DNA of 32,872 nucleotides from an uncultured Myxococcales bacterium (GCA_902826865.1 CADEGN010000064.1:1-32872); one strand, 5' to 3'. Counted from the stretch's first letter, positions 24,291 through 32,577 are shown. Notes: a model not told the origin generated them from the sequence alone. A program made the numbers and translations.

Positions 24291-24329
24291 TTGGGCCAAG
24301 ACAGTAATCGTTTGATATTTATGATATTT
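24291..24329 (+). promoter_or_regulatory. AT-rich promoter candidate with TGATATTT direct repeat, before argC
   Basis: TGATATTT occurs at 24313-24320 and again at 24322-24329, one base apart (period 9). The stretch is almost purely A/T in a genome of very high GC. A TTGGGC at 24291-24296 could be a -35 box, but no -10 hexamer with ideal spacing stands out. The repeat might be an operator, for example for an arginine-responsive regulator. It lies 185 bases before the argC start codon. Promoter role is inferred from composition and place. Confidence 0.45.
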
Positions 24330-24513
24330 TCCGGAACGTGAGCGTTGCGATCGGCCCAGCTATGACGCAGGTGTCCGGAAGGGGGCGCCGCCCGAGTTGC
24401 CACCCTGACAACGATGTCGTGCGGCTGGCGGCAGGTCCGCCGGCGCACGAGATCCCAGAAGTGCGATTCCGGCTGGGCTCGGTTCGAGAGCTGGTGTACC
24501 ACCGGGAGCGAAC

Positions 24514-25596
24514 GTGGCCCCCATCACCGCAGGCAACCTACCTCGCGTCGCGATCATCGGTGGAACCGGATATGGCGGCGCTGAGCTCATCCGGTTGTTG
24601 CATGCCCACCCTGGCGTGGCGCTCGTCCGGGTGACGAGCATCGACCATGTGGGGGTCGCGGTTGAGGACGTCCATCGAAACCTCGGTCGGACGGGCCTCG
24701 TGTTCGAGAATCTGTCCCCGCCGGCGGCGGCCGAAGGAATGGACGCCGTGATGCTGGCGCTCCCCCACAAGGTCACGGCGACCGTCGCCGCCGAGCTCGC
24801 GGAGCTGCCGGTACGGATCGTCGACCTGTCGGGCGACTTCCGACTGCGGGATCCGGCCGCGTACCAGAAGTTCTACGGGGTGGCCCACCCGCACCCGTCG
24901 CGCCTGGGGAGCTTTGTGTACGGCCTGCCCGAACTTCATCGCGAGGCGATTCAGACCGCGCGCCACGTGGCCTCTCCCGGCTGCTTCGCCACCACGATCG
25001 CCCTCGGCGTCTTACCGCTCGCGGCGGCGGGGCTCTTGCGGGGGGCCGTCCGCACCGTGGCGGCGACCGGGTCCTCGGGTTCGGGCGCCTATCCCGGCGA
25101 AGGCACCCACCACCCTGTCCGCGTCAACAACCTCAAGACCTACAAGGTCCTCGATCACCAGCACACACCCGAGATCGAACAGACTCTCGCCGATGCGGCT
25201 GCGCGTGGCGGCCACACACCCGCGTTCTCCCTGCTATTCGTCCCGGTCTCGGCCCCGCTTTCGCGAGGGATCCTCGCCAACACGTTCGTCGATCTCGATC
25301 CGTCGGTGGACGACGCGATGATCACAACCATGTACCGCTCATTTTATGGGGCATCGCCCCTGGTACGCGTGCTCGGCAGCAAGCGCCAGGCCGAGGTCGT
25401 CGCGGTCAAGGGCAGCATGTGGGCGGATGTTTCGTGGACCGTGGGTCCGGTGGTCGATGGGCGCAGGCATGCGGTGTTTACCAGCGCGCTCGACAATCTG
25501 ATCAAAGGTGGCGCCGGGCAGGCGGTGCAGTCGCTCAACCTCATGCTCGGCTTGCCCGAGACCCTCGGTATCGACGCGGTCGGGTTGTGGCCGTGA
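24514..25596 (+). CDS. argC: N-acetyl-gamma-glutamyl-phosphate reductase
   Basis: 360 residues from GTG 24514. ArgC features: Rossmann start RVAIIGGTGYGGAELIRLL, IVDLSGDFRLRD, FVYGLPELHR, VASPGCFATTIALGVLPL with catalytic Cys157, ATGSSGSGAYPGEGTHHPVR, HQHTPEIEQTL, and NLIKGGAGQAVQSLNLMLGL near the end. It reduces N-acetylglutamyl phosphate with NADPH in arginine synthesis. The related LysY enzyme of the LysW lysine route has a similar sequence and cannot be fully excluded, but no lysW-like gene is present. The gene overlaps argB by four bases (GTGA) and starts a three-gene operon. Confidence 0.92.
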   Translation: MAPITAGNLPRVAIIGGTGYGGAELIRLLHAHPGVALVRVTSIDHVGVAVEDVHRNLGRTGLVFENLSPPAAAEGMDAVMLALPHKVTATVAAELAELPVRIVDLSGDFRLRDPAAYQKFYGVAHPHPSRLGSFVYGLPELHREAIQTARHVASPGCFATTIALGVLPLAAAGLLRGAVRTVAATGSSGSGAYPGEGTHHPVRVNNLKTYKVLDHQHTPEIEQTLADAAARGGHTPAFSLLFVPVSAPLSRGILANTFVDLDPSVDDAMITTMYRSFYGASPLVRVLGSKRQAEVVAVKGSMWADVSWTVGPVVDGRRHAVFTSALDNLIKGGAGQAVQSLNLMLGLPETLGIDAVGLWP

Positions 25597-26453
25597 TCGC
25601 GCCGGATGTCCCGCGCGCCGTCGTGAAGTTCGGCGGCCAGGTCGTGTTGCAGCGGGCGGCCCTTGCCGCCCTCATGACGGACATCGCCGAGCTGGTCGCG
25701 CGCGGGTGGAAGGTCGTGATCTGCCACGGAGGAGGGCCCCAGGCCACGGCCTTGAGCGAGCGCCTTGGACTTCGCGCGCACAAGGTCGGCGGTCGACGCA
25801 TCACCGACGAGGCCACGTTGCAGGTCATGAAGCAGACGCTCGCCGGCGAGGTATCCGTCGACGTTTGTGCTGCGGCCGCGGCCGCGGGCCTGCCAGCTGT
25901 CGGCATCTCAGGCACGAGCGCGGGATTGGTCACCGCCCGTCGTCGGCCGCCCAAGCTCGTATCAGGTGCCGGCCCCGAGCCCATCGACTTCGGGCTCGTC
26001 GGCGATGTGGTGGAGATCCGGCATCGCGTGTTGGATCACCTGCTCGCGGGCGGCTACGTGCCGGTGGTCTCGTCGCTCGGCATCGCGGCCACGGCACCCC
26101 CGGGCGAAACCTGCGAGGTCTACAACATCAACGCCGACACCGTCGCGGCCGCGATCGCAGCCGCGCTCGCCGCTCACCACTTGTTTCTCGTCACCGACGT
26201 CCCAGGTGTTCTGCGCGAACGCCACGATCCGAGCTCTCGGATCCCGGTGCTGACCGCTGCGATGGCCCGCGCCGCGATCGCCGACGGAACGATTGTCGGC
26301 GGCATGATCCCCAAGGTCGAGGAAGCGCTGGCCAACCTCGAGCGCGGGATCAAGCAGGTGCACATCCTCGGCGCGGCGCCGGGTGGATTGGAGCGCGCCG
26401 CGACCGATCCCGGCGGGTTTGGTACGGTACTGGTGGCCGCCGCCGATGTCTGA
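25593..26453 (+). CDS. argB: Acetylglutamate kinase (amino acid kinase family)
   Basis: 286 residues from GTG 25593, which overlaps the TGA of argC. Family marks: AVVKFGGQVV at the ATP site, VICHGGGPQATALSERLGL, HKVGGRRITDEATLQVMKQT, YVPVVSSLGIA, YNINADTVAAAIAAAL, LFLVTDVPGVLRE and GTIVGGMIPKVEEAL. ArgB phosphorylates N-acetylglutamate, the step before ArgC. A [LysW]-aminoadipate kinase (LysZ) is the nearest other choice. Length is normal (about 260-300). The stop lies eight bases inside the following peptidase-like gene. Confidence 0.92.
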   Translation: MIAPDVPRAVVKFGGQVVLQRAALAALMTDIAELVARGWKVVICHGGGPQATALSERLGLRAHKVGGRRITDEATLQVMKQTLAGEVSVDVCAAAAAAGLPAVGISGTSAGLVTARRRPPKLVSGAGPEPIDFGLVGDVVEIRHRVLDHLLAGGYVPVVSSLGIAATAPPGETCEVYNINADTVAAAIAAALAAHHLFLVTDVPGVLRERHDPSSRIPVLTAAMARAAIADGTIVGGMIPKVEEALANLERGIKQVHILGAAPGGLERAATDPGGFGTVLVAAADV

Positions 26454-27681
26454 CGCCTTGCCGCCCGTCGAACAACGCCAGGCCCTGTACGCCCAGGTCG
26501 ATGCCGCCTTCGAGTCGCGTCAAGTCGAGCTCTTGCGGCGCCTGGTTCTGGCCCCCAGCTTCACGGAGACGAAGGCCGACGTCGAGTACGCAGCCTGCGT
26601 GCTGGATGACGCCATGGCGGCGCTCGGTTGGAGGATCACCCGGCACGCCGATCCTCGGGGGACCTTCGCGGATCACCGGGTTTACACGCCGCCGCTGCTC
26701 GCCGATGGCGATCGAGCGCTGGGTCTAGTTGGGCACATCGACACCGTCTTCCCACGCAGCCTGGGATTTCTCGACTTCACGCGCGAGGGCGACGTCGTCC
26801 GCGGGCCCGGCGTGCTCGACATGAAGTCAGGGCTCACGGCGATCGTATTCGCGATCGCGGCCGTGCAGCAGGTGTGCGGCGCCGCGGCAGACACGCTGCC
26901 GGCGAGGTTCGTGTGCGTGAGCGACGAAGAAGTGGGTTCGCCATCCTCTGAGCCCGTGCTCCGGGGGTTGGCGCCGTCGCTCTCGGCCGCGCTGGTGTTC
27001 GAGGCGGGTCGCGTCGCCGATCAGATCGTCACCATGCGCAAGGGCGGCGGCATGTTCGAACTTTCGGTGGTCGGGAAGTCGGCGCATGCCGGCAACGAGC
27101 ATGCAGCGGGTGTGAATGCGATCCATGCCCTTGCGCTTCTCGTCCCGCGGATCGAAGCGCTGACCGACTATTCCCGTGGCGTCACGGTGAACGTGGGCGT
27201 GATCCGCGGTGGCACGTCGAAGAACACGGTGCCGGAGCACGCGAGCTGTCAGATCGACACCCGATTCGACGCGATCGCCGACGCCAACCGCGTGATCGCA
27301 GCGCTACGCGAGATTGCGGCCGAACCGTTCGCCCTTGTGGACGTTATCCCCGAGAAACTGCGCGCGGTCACGGCGAGCCTGACAGGCGCCATGACTCGGC
27401 CGCCGATGGAGGCGACTGCGGCCAGTCAGGCGCTCCGTCTGCGCTACGAAGCGTGCGCCTGCGACGTCGGCCTCGGCATCGGCGAGGCTCCGCGGCAAGG
27501 GGGTGGATCGGACGGCAACCTGCTCGCGGCCTTCGGGGTGCCGACGATCGACGGCCTCGGTCCCGCCGGTCAGTATTTCCACAATCCCCGCGAGTGGTGC
27601 TCACTCGCCAGCCTTGCCCGCCGAACCAAAGCGCTCGCCTGCATGCTCGCGCAGGAGCTCATGCCGAAAACGGCTGGGTAG
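26446..27681 (+). CDS. M20 family amidohydrolase, glutamate carboxypeptidase/ArgE-like
   Basis: 411 residues from ATG 26446, which overlaps the argB stop by eight bases. M20 zinc-hydrolase features: GLVGHIDTVFP, VRGPGVLDMKSGL with the bridging Asp, VSDEEVGSPSSEP with the catalytic Glu, VFEAGR, VVGKSAHAGNEHAAGVNA for the dimer-domain His, RGGTSKNTVPEHASCQIDTR, RQGGGSDGN and GPAGQYFHNPREW. These segments are closest in style to the carboxypeptidase G2 (glutamate carboxypeptidase) branch. In this operon the natural role would be removal of the acetyl group from N-acetylornithine or N-acetylcitrulline, the ArgE step. It ends four bases before the convergent cyclase gene. Confidence 0.85.
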   Translation: MSDALPPVEQRQALYAQVDAAFESRQVELLRRLVLAPSFTETKADVEYAACVLDDAMAALGWRITRHADPRGTFADHRVYTPPLLADGDRALGLVGHIDTVFPRSLGFLDFTREGDVVRGPGVLDMKSGLTAIVFAIAAVQQVCGAAADTLPARFVCVSDEEVGSPSSEPVLRGLAPSLSAALVFEAGRVADQIVTMRKGGGMFELSVVGKSAHAGNEHAAGVNAIHALALLVPRIEALTDYSRGVTVNVGVIRGGTSKNTVPEHASCQIDTRFDAIADANRVIAALREIAAEPFALVDVIPEKLRAVTASLTGAMTRPPMEATAASQALRLRYEACACDVGLGIGEAPRQGGGSDGNLLAAFGVPTIDGLGPAGQYFHNPREWCSLASLARRTKALACMLAQELMPKTAG

Positions 27682-27685
27682 CGAG

Positions 27686-29704
27686 CTACGCCTGGTAGGT
27701 CCGCAGGTACCGCGCCAGCGCCCAACTCGGAAACACCTGCCGGTACAACACGTAGTCGAGTACGGCGGTGTTGAAGAACACGCCGGTCGCGGGCTCGTCC
27801 GGCCACTTGCCGCCTGGACCCTGGCGGTCGAGGAGAAATCGAACCCCACGCTCGATCGTCGCGCGTTCATGGGGCGCCGCCTCGAGCAAGGTGAGCAGCG
27901 CCCACGCCGTCTGGGTCGCGCTGCTCGGAGCGTCGTCGGGGATTCCCCGCGGGCGTTCCTCGAGGTTCCCGACGTAGGTCTCACCCCACCCGCCATCTGC
28001 GCGCTGCCGGTCGACGAGAAATCGGCAGGCGCGCACGAGCGCCGGGTGGTTGCGCGAGATACCGCTGGCGATGAGTCCACCCACAGCGAACATGGTTCCG
28101 TAGGTGGCGTTGATCCCCCAGAAGCCCAGCCATGCGCCCGAGGCGTGCTGTTGGCGGAGCAAGAATGCTCGACCGTCGGCCAACGCCTGTTTGATCGCCG
28201 CGGCCCGATCGCTCGGCAGCTCGCGTCCGAGCAGGCGGGCGGCGTACGCCAGTGCCCGGAGGTTGCTGCCCGAGCATTCGGTGTAGCTGTACTCGAGCAT
28301 GCAGTTGCCGTAGATCTCCGCCGGATTGTAGCGGCGCAACAGCATGCTACCTCGCCGCGGTTCGTAGCTTCCGAAGCCGCCATCGTCGTTGCGCCGGCGC
28401 AACACGAAGTCGATCGCCGCGAGCACGCGTCCGTGCTGGAGGCGCCCGCCCTCGTCGGCAAGCCCACCTTGGTCGGCGCGAAGCAAGGCCTCGGTTGCTT
28501 CGGCAGTGCAATCCGACACCGGCCAGGGGTGATGCTCGTTCGCAAACCCCCACCCACCGTAGGCAGGCTCGCGATAGTGCGCGGCGCCGCCGACGATCTC
28601 CTCCTGGATTTGGGCGGTGGGCAACCAGCGGCACATGCGGCGCACCAACTCGCGCGCGCGGGGGGGTCCGGGCCACTCGCTGAGGGCCTGGATCGCGAAT
28701 GCCGTGTCCCAGATATCGCTGCGGGCCCCGGCGATGCGCGTGCCATCGACGTCGTCCTCCCAGAACCAGTACTCAAGCCCACGCAGGGCCTTGGGCAGCT
28801 CAGGGTGACGTGGGTCAGTGATGTGCAGGGCGAGGCAGAAGAGCAGGCCGTTGACCGGAGACAGGCAGACGTAGTTGGTGCTGCGAAACTCGAACCGGAT
28901 GTGCTCGAGCGCGCGCTCGAGCGCGCGTTGACGCAGGGCCGCGGGCGAGAGTCGCTCGGCCCGTCGCAGCACGGCGAACGCCGCTCGCAGTCCCGCCGAC
29001 GGCGCCTCGAATAGATCGGTTGCGGCGATGTCGTCGCGATGCCCGGCGAAGTCTGCCCGGTCATAGCCCTCGGGATAGAGCTCGCACCGCAGCGCCGCGA
29101 CCACGTGGTCGGTCGGGGCCACGAAGCGATGGCCGTAGACGAACGACAACCCGAGATAGATGAGCCGCATGTGGCAGTAGAGCCGACGCGGATGGAGCGG
29201 CGCTGCGTCGGGCAAGAGCCACAGCTCGGGGACGATCGGGTGCACGCCTTGCCACGGATAGAGTCCGATCAGCGCGAGCCAGATCCGTCCCCATTGCGGG
29301 ATCGCAAGGACCCCGCCGTGCTCGCGGATCCACGCGCTTGCGCGGCGGAGCATCGGTTCGTCGGCGTCATGGCCGAGCAAACGCAGGGCGACGTACCCGA
29401 GCGTCGTGTGAAACAGGTACGCCGGGCTGTCGGGGTGCATCCCCCAGCCGCCACCATCGCGTTCTTGCCGCGCGAGCGCGAGGGCGATCCGCCGTCGGCG
29501 CTCCGGCGTGATCTCGTGACCAAGGACGTGGCAGAGGATCACGTACTGGCACGGCAGCATCGGGTTCCATACGACCTCGCCGGCGAGCGCCCCGTTGGGC
29601 TGTTGCACCTGGGCGAGGTGCTCCAGCGCCGCCGCGTACGCGGTTTCGATGCGCGGGCGTAGCTCGTCGCTTAGCGGGACTTGGGCTCGAGCACGAGAAA
29701 CCAT
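27686..29704 (-). CDS. Oxidosqualene cyclase-like triterpene cyclase
   Basis: 672 residues from ATG 29704 (minus strand). Terpene cyclase fold with several QW-type repeats (QERDGGGWG, YGGWGFA, NDDGGFGSYE, RADGGWGETY, QGPGGKWPD). The catalytic motif reads HHPWPVSDCTAEATEAL, with Asp398. DCTAE marks oxidosqualene cyclases that make sterol-type products, while squalene-hopene cyclases carry DxDD. LYCHMRLIYLGLSFVYGHRF and SDIWDTAFAIQAL also match sterol cyclases. The positions known to steer lanosterol versus cycloartenol read Gly326, His392 and Val396. It is a little shorter than usual (about 720-760). The start overlaps the methyltransferase gene by 34 bases. Sterol synthesis is known in some Nannocystineae and Stigmatella. 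Confidence 0.9.
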   Translation of the reverse strand: MVSRARAQVPLSDELRPRIETAYAAALEHLAQVQQPNGALAGEVVWNPMLPCQYVILCHVLGHEITPERRRRIALALARQERDGGGWGMHPDSPAYLFHTTLGYVALRLLGHDADEPMLRRASAWIREHGGVLAIPQWGRIWLALIGLYPWQGVHPIVPELWLLPDAAPLHPRRLYCHMRLIYLGLSFVYGHRFVAPTDHVVAALRCELYPEGYDRADFAGHRDDIAATDLFEAPSAGLRAAFAVLRRAERLSPAALRQRALERALEHIRFEFRSTNYVCLSPVNGLLFCLALHITDPRHPELPKALRGLEYWFWEDDVDGTRIAGARSDIWDTAFAIQALSEWPGPPRARELVRRMCRWLPTAQIQEEIVGGAAHYREPAYGGWGFANEHHPWPVSDCTAEATEALLRADQGGLADEGGRLQHGRVLAAIDFVLRRRNDDGGFGSYEPRRGSMLLRRYNPAEIYGNCMLEYSYTECSGSNLRALAYAARLLGRELPSDRAAAIKQALADGRAFLLRQQHASGAWLGFWGINATYGTMFAVGGLIASGISRNHPALVRACRFLVDRQRADGGWGETYVGNLEERPRGIPDDAPSSATQTAWALLTLLEAAPHERATIERGVRFLLDRQGPGGKWPDEPATGVFFNTAVLDYVLYRQVFPSWALARYLRTYQA

Positions 29705-30381
29705 TGCAGCTCCAGAAATGCGGGCTCGTCCACCACGCGAAAGCCCGCGAGCTCGAGCTCGCGGACCGCCTCGTCGCGGCTGACCCGGAATCGGGGTTCG
29801 GGGGCCATGTGCTGCGGCACCTGGGCGTCGGGGCGGAAATCGAGCACGATCAGGCGGCCGTCCGCCTTGAGCGCGGTTCGGACCTTCGTGAAATAGCCGA
29901 CGCGATCGCGGATGTACGCGTAGGTGTTGGCGGTGAAGACGACGTCGAGCTCGTCGGGCGGGAGCATCGGATCGTCGTACATCGCCAGGCGCGGTTCGAT
30001 GTTGGGGGTGCCCCACGCCTCGCGGTTGTCGATCAAGTAGTCGGCGAACTCGCCATCGACGTCGACGGCGAACACACGGCCCTCCGGCACGCGGGCCGCG
30101 AGGCGGCGGGTGAAGTAGCCTGAGCCGGCCCCGATGTCGGCGACAATCGCTGCGCGTCCGGGGATCGGCACCGCGCGAACGACCTTGTCGGGTTGCTGCC
30201 ACGCGTCGCGCTCTTCGGCCTCGAACACGGCGATCATGGCCTTGGGATCGTCGTAGTGGTGGGGGGGCCCGGTGCTAGTGGGCCTGCAACCCACCGAGGC
30301 GACGACGGCAAGCACCACCATGGCGAACGCGGCGCATGCGGGCCGCGGTCGTCGCAGGTTGGGGGCTTGTCCGGCCGACAC
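29671..30381 (-). CDS. Class I SAM-dependent methyltransferase with lipoprotein signal
   Basis: 236 residues from GTG 30381. The N-terminus has a hydrophobic run and a lipobox-like end (MVVLAVVASVGC). Then HHYDDPKAMIAVFEAEERDA and WQQPDKVVRAV, followed by motif I VADIGAGSGYFTRRLA, acidic loop VFAVDVDGEF, DVVFTANTYAYIRDRVGYF and LKADGRLIVLDFRPDA. This architecture, a lipoprotein-like methyltransferase with a F(D/E)xxERDxWQxP segment, recurs in bacteria. An ATG at 30237 (MIAVFEAEE) would give a cytosolic form but would cut the conserved HHYDDP start. Substrate unknown. The gene overlaps the cyclase by 34 bases, so both are likely on one transcript. Confidence 0.8.
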   Translation of the reverse strand: MSAGQAPNLRRPRPACAAFAMVVLAVVASVGCRPTSTGPPHHYDDPKAMIAVFEAEERDAWQQPDKVVRAVPIPGRAAIVADIGAGSGYFTRRLAARVPEGRVFAVDVDGEFADYLIDNREAWGTPNIEPRLAMYDDPMLPPDELDVVFTANTYAYIRDRVGYFTKVRTALKADGRLIVLDFRPDAQVPQHMAPEPRFRVSRDEAVRELELAGFRVVDEPAFLELQWFLVLEPKSR

Positions 30382-30460
30382 GGCGGCAAGCCTAGTCGCC
30401 GCCCCGGTGACTTGGGAAGTCCCCTGGACTGTTGCATCGAAGCTACACTGTCGCCGAGGC

Positions 30461-31198
30461 ATGGCGGACGGAACCACCACCGTGGGCGCGAGCATCGGGC
30501 TACCGATCGAATCCCGGACGCTGACGGGGTGGCTGCGCGCCTGCGCGCGGACGCTGGCACGCACCGCGAGCCATCCCAGCGCGAGCTACGTGCGCTGCCC
30601 GGAGCCGATCGCCCATGCCCGCGTGCTCGCATACCTTGCGACGCTGCGACTGCCCGCGTGGGTGTTGCTCGTCGGGGTTATCGCAGCCCGGACGCTGAGG
30701 GCGGATGGCCCGCCGCCGATCCCACTGCACTCGATCCACCTGTGGATCGACCCGGCGCTGGCGCAGGCGCTGTCGGCGTGGCTTGTCCTCATGATCCCCG
30801 TTGGGTTGCCCGCGTCGTATTTTCTCTGTGGCCTGCTGGCCCACGTGGGCATCGCCCTGACAGGGGGAGCACGGCGCTCGATCGGTGCCAGCATGCGCGC
30901 GTTTGGGATCGCGTCGGGCCCGGCGTTGTTGCTCATGGGCGTGCTCGACCTACGGGTGTATCTCGGGGATCCGTCGGGTCTGGCCGTGCTGCGCGCGGTC
31001 GCGATCGCGGCGGTCGCGGTTGTTGCCCTGGCGGGGTTCGCCCTGGCGCGCACCCATCAGATCTCGGTTTTGCGCGGCCTTTTCGTCGCAGTCCCGCCGG
31101 CGGCGTTGCTCGCGACCACCGCCGCGCTCCGCCTCGCCCTGGTGATCCATGAGCTGCCGGGCGTTCCGTTGCCCGACGCGCCGTACTACGTGCCGTGA
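30461..31198 (+). CDS. Yip1-like multi-pass membrane protein
   Basis: 245 residues from ATG 30461. The N-terminal third is soluble with a Ser/Arg-rich stretch. From about residue 65 there are five or six hydrophobic segments: LPAWVLLVGVIAARTL, ALSAWLVLMIPVGLPASYFL, a LAHVGIALTGGARRSIGASM stretch, FGIASGPALLLMGVLDL, VLRAVAIAAVAVVALAGFAL and VPPAALLATTAALRLALVI. The HxGIALTGGARRSxxAS-like turn resembles the Yip1-domain membrane proteins, which have been tied loosely to envelope or transport functions. The function is not known. It is divergent from the methyltransferase gene with an 79-base gap. Confidence 0.75.
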   Translation: MADGTTTVGASIGLPIESRTLTGWLRACARTLARTASHPSASYVRCPEPIAHARVLAYLATLRLPAWVLLVGVIAARTLRADGPPPIPLHSIHLWIDPALAQALSAWLVLMIPVGLPASYFLCGLLAHVGIALTGGARRSIGASMRAFGIASGPALLLMGVLDLRVYLGDPSGLAVLRAVAIAAVAVVALAGFALARTHQISVLRGLFVAVPPAALLATTAALRLALVIHELPGVPLPDAPYYVP

Positions 31199-31247
31199 TC
31201 CAGCACACCGTGGTGCAGGCGTCCGCGCGAACGTCTATGCTGGTTGT

Positions 31248-32306
31248 GTGACTGCGTACGATCGTGCAGGCGATCTCCGCCGCGCCCTCGGCCCGGTCGG
31301 GCGGGTGGTGATCCCCATGGTCGCCGCGTCTTGGGCGCTCGCCGCCTGCAACGTCAACCCCCGCGGACCGGCCACAACCACCGTGGTCAGCGTCGGCACC
31401 GCCTCGCCGACCACCGCCGGCGAATCCACCAGCGGCGGCGGTACGGCCCAGACAAGCCTGGCGACGGGTGTCGATGGCACCGGTGATCGGCTCGACGTCG
31501 GTGGAGGGCCGTCGGGCGGTTGTCAGTTCGTGGACATGTTGTTCGTCATCGACAACTCGCAGTCGATGGAGACTTACCAGGGTGCCCTCGCCGAGCAGTT
31601 TCCGTCGTTCGTAGCGTCGATGTTCGACGCGCTGCCGGTCGGCGTGAACGTCCACGTCGGCATCACCACCACCGACTTCGACAGCAACTGTGCCGACGCA
31701 GAGGCCACCGGCAACTGCCAAACAACCGCCTCGGTGGACGACGTGCTCATGCACTACGTCAAGCCGACCGATAGCAACGACGGCGGCAATGGTTCGCAGG
31801 GTCGTCTGTTCCAGTACGCCGGACGCCCCTACTTCGAGGTCTCCACGAGCGACGATCCGGCACCGTTGTCCGAGTGGTTCTCCGCCGCGGCGGTGGCCGC
31901 GGGCGAAGAGGGTTGCTCGTTCGAGATGCCGGTGGCAGCGGCGGGTTGGGCGGTCGATCCGGCCAACGACACCACCAACGCGGGTTTCTTGCGCGACGAG
32001 AACGGGCTGTTCGTGGTGTTCTTCCTGACCGACGAGCCCGACAAGTCGCCGGAATCGAAGTCGGTCTACGCCGACCAGATCCTCGCGGCCAAGGCCGGGT
32101 GCGGCGGAGAGGCCTGCGTCTTCGTCAGCGGCCTTGTGCCCACCTGCATTGAGGGCGTCAACCAGAAGCTGTGGCAGTTCATGAACATGTTCGGGGAGCC
32201 GCCGCCGTTCGGCGATATCCTCGACACCGCGCACTACGACGACAACTTCGGCGCTGCGTTGGCGTCGGCCGTCGCTGAGGCGTGCGCCAATGTCCCGGTC
32301 GGGTAG
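31248..32306 (+). CDS. von Willebrand factor A-like surface lipoprotein
   Basis: 352 residues from GTG 31248. The signal ends in ASWALAAC (Cys about 29). A Thr/Gly/Ser-rich linker follows (TTTVVSVGTASPTTAGE), then from about residue 88 a vWA-like domain with a MIDAS motif: DMLFVIDNSQSMETYQ, with Asp-x-Ser-x-Ser. Later parts include VGITTTDFDSNC, FVVFFLTDEPDKSPE with the third metal-ligand region, and several Cys pairs (CGGEACVFVSG). Such proteins of Nannocystineae are probably surface-anchored adhesins. The gene starts 49 bases after the Yip1-like gene. Confidence 0.85.
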   Translation: MTAYDRAGDLRRALGPVGRVVIPMVAASWALAACNVNPRGPATTTVVSVGTASPTTAGESTSGGGTAQTSLATGVDGTGDRLDVGGGPSGGCQFVDMLFVIDNSQSMETYQGALAEQFPSFVASMFDALPVGVNVHVGITTTDFDSNCADAEATGNCQTTASVDDVLMHYVKPTDSNDGGNGSQGRLFQYAGRPYFEVSTSDDPAPLSEWFSAAAVAAGEEGCSFEMPVAAAGWAVDPANDTTNAGFLRDENGLFVVFFLTDEPDKSPESKSVYADQILAAKAGCGGEACVFVSGLVPTCIEGVNQKLWQFMNMFGEPPPFGDILDTAHYDDNFGAALASAVAEACANVPVG

Positions 32307-32316
32307 GGGACGGCGG

Positions 32317-32335
32317 CGGTGACGGACCATCACCG
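32317..32335 (+). terminator. Small hairpin after the vWA lipoprotein gene
   Basis: CGGTGA (32317-32322), loop CGGACCA, TCACCG (32330-32335), followed by AATTGC. It starts 10 bases after the stop codon at 32306. A simple six-pair stem with no T tract, so it is only a weak terminator candidate. Confidence 0.35.
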
Positions 32336-32396
32336 AATTGCACCGGGGGTGGCGACGTCCACGAAGGCGGCGGTGGCGGCGCGCCGTGGGGACCCC

Positions 32397-32577
32397 ATGA
32401 CCCTCGCAACGACGACCGCGACGACGACGGGCCAGGTGGATTCGACTGGGGTGCCGGTGGTCTTCGACATCGCCTCGGTGGACATCCCCGATGGCGGCGG
32501 CAGGCAGCACGAGCACCGGTGGTGGCGAACCCATCGACTGCACGTCGATCCCGGCTGAGCCGTTCGGCTACATACAC
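32397..32577 (+). pseudogene. Frameshifted relic of a second lipoprotein of the same style
   Basis: From ATG 32397 a frame reads TLATTTATTTGQVDSTG then VVFDIASVDIPDGGG, close to the linkers of Nannocystineae surface lipoproteins. Around 32490-32500 the sense shifts to the next frame, which continues as STSTGGGEPIDCTSIPAEPF. There is no signal peptide in front. This looks like a piece of a broken lipoprotein gene with a one-base shift, sitting between the intact vWA gene and a transposase relic. It could instead be a chance low-complexity frame. Confidence 0.4.

Larger units (their letters stand above)
23832..24513. other. 682-base intergenic region with repeats, hairpins and a likely promoter
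   Basis: No convincing gene is seen on either strand. Composition differs from the rest: the left two thirds of the + strand are rich in A and G, with many AAGCC, AAGCG and GAAG words. A Lys/Arg-rich open segment runs 24028-24273 without a start codon. Tandem hairpins lie at 24221-24261. The right part holds an AT-rich stretch at 24311-24330 that is the best promoter candidate for the argC operon, followed by about 180 bases of leader. Confidence 0.7.

Noticed and set aside
24200..24300. tRNA or other structured RNA gene
   Set aside because: Two short hairpins are present but no cloverleaf or known RNA pattern can be drawn.
25508..26728. 406-codon plus-strand frame across argB and the M20 gene
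   Set aside because: Arg-rich out-of-frame shadow of argB with no motifs.
24514..27681. LysW-dependent lysine synthesis operon (lysY-lysZ-lysK)
   Set aside because: The sequences are related, but no lysW or lysX-like gene is seen; arginine synthesis is the simpler reading.
27503..29014. 503-codon plus-strand frame opposite the cyclase gene
   Set aside because: Antisense of the cyclase; the cyclase frame has QW repeats and the DCTAE motif.
27686..29704. Squalene-hopene cyclase
   Set aside because: The catalytic motif is DCTAE, not DxDD, so oxidosqualene cyclase fits better.
30933..32543. 536-codon minus-strand frame opposite the vWA lipoprotein
   Set aside because: Antisense shadow; the plus strand has a lipobox and MIDAS motif.
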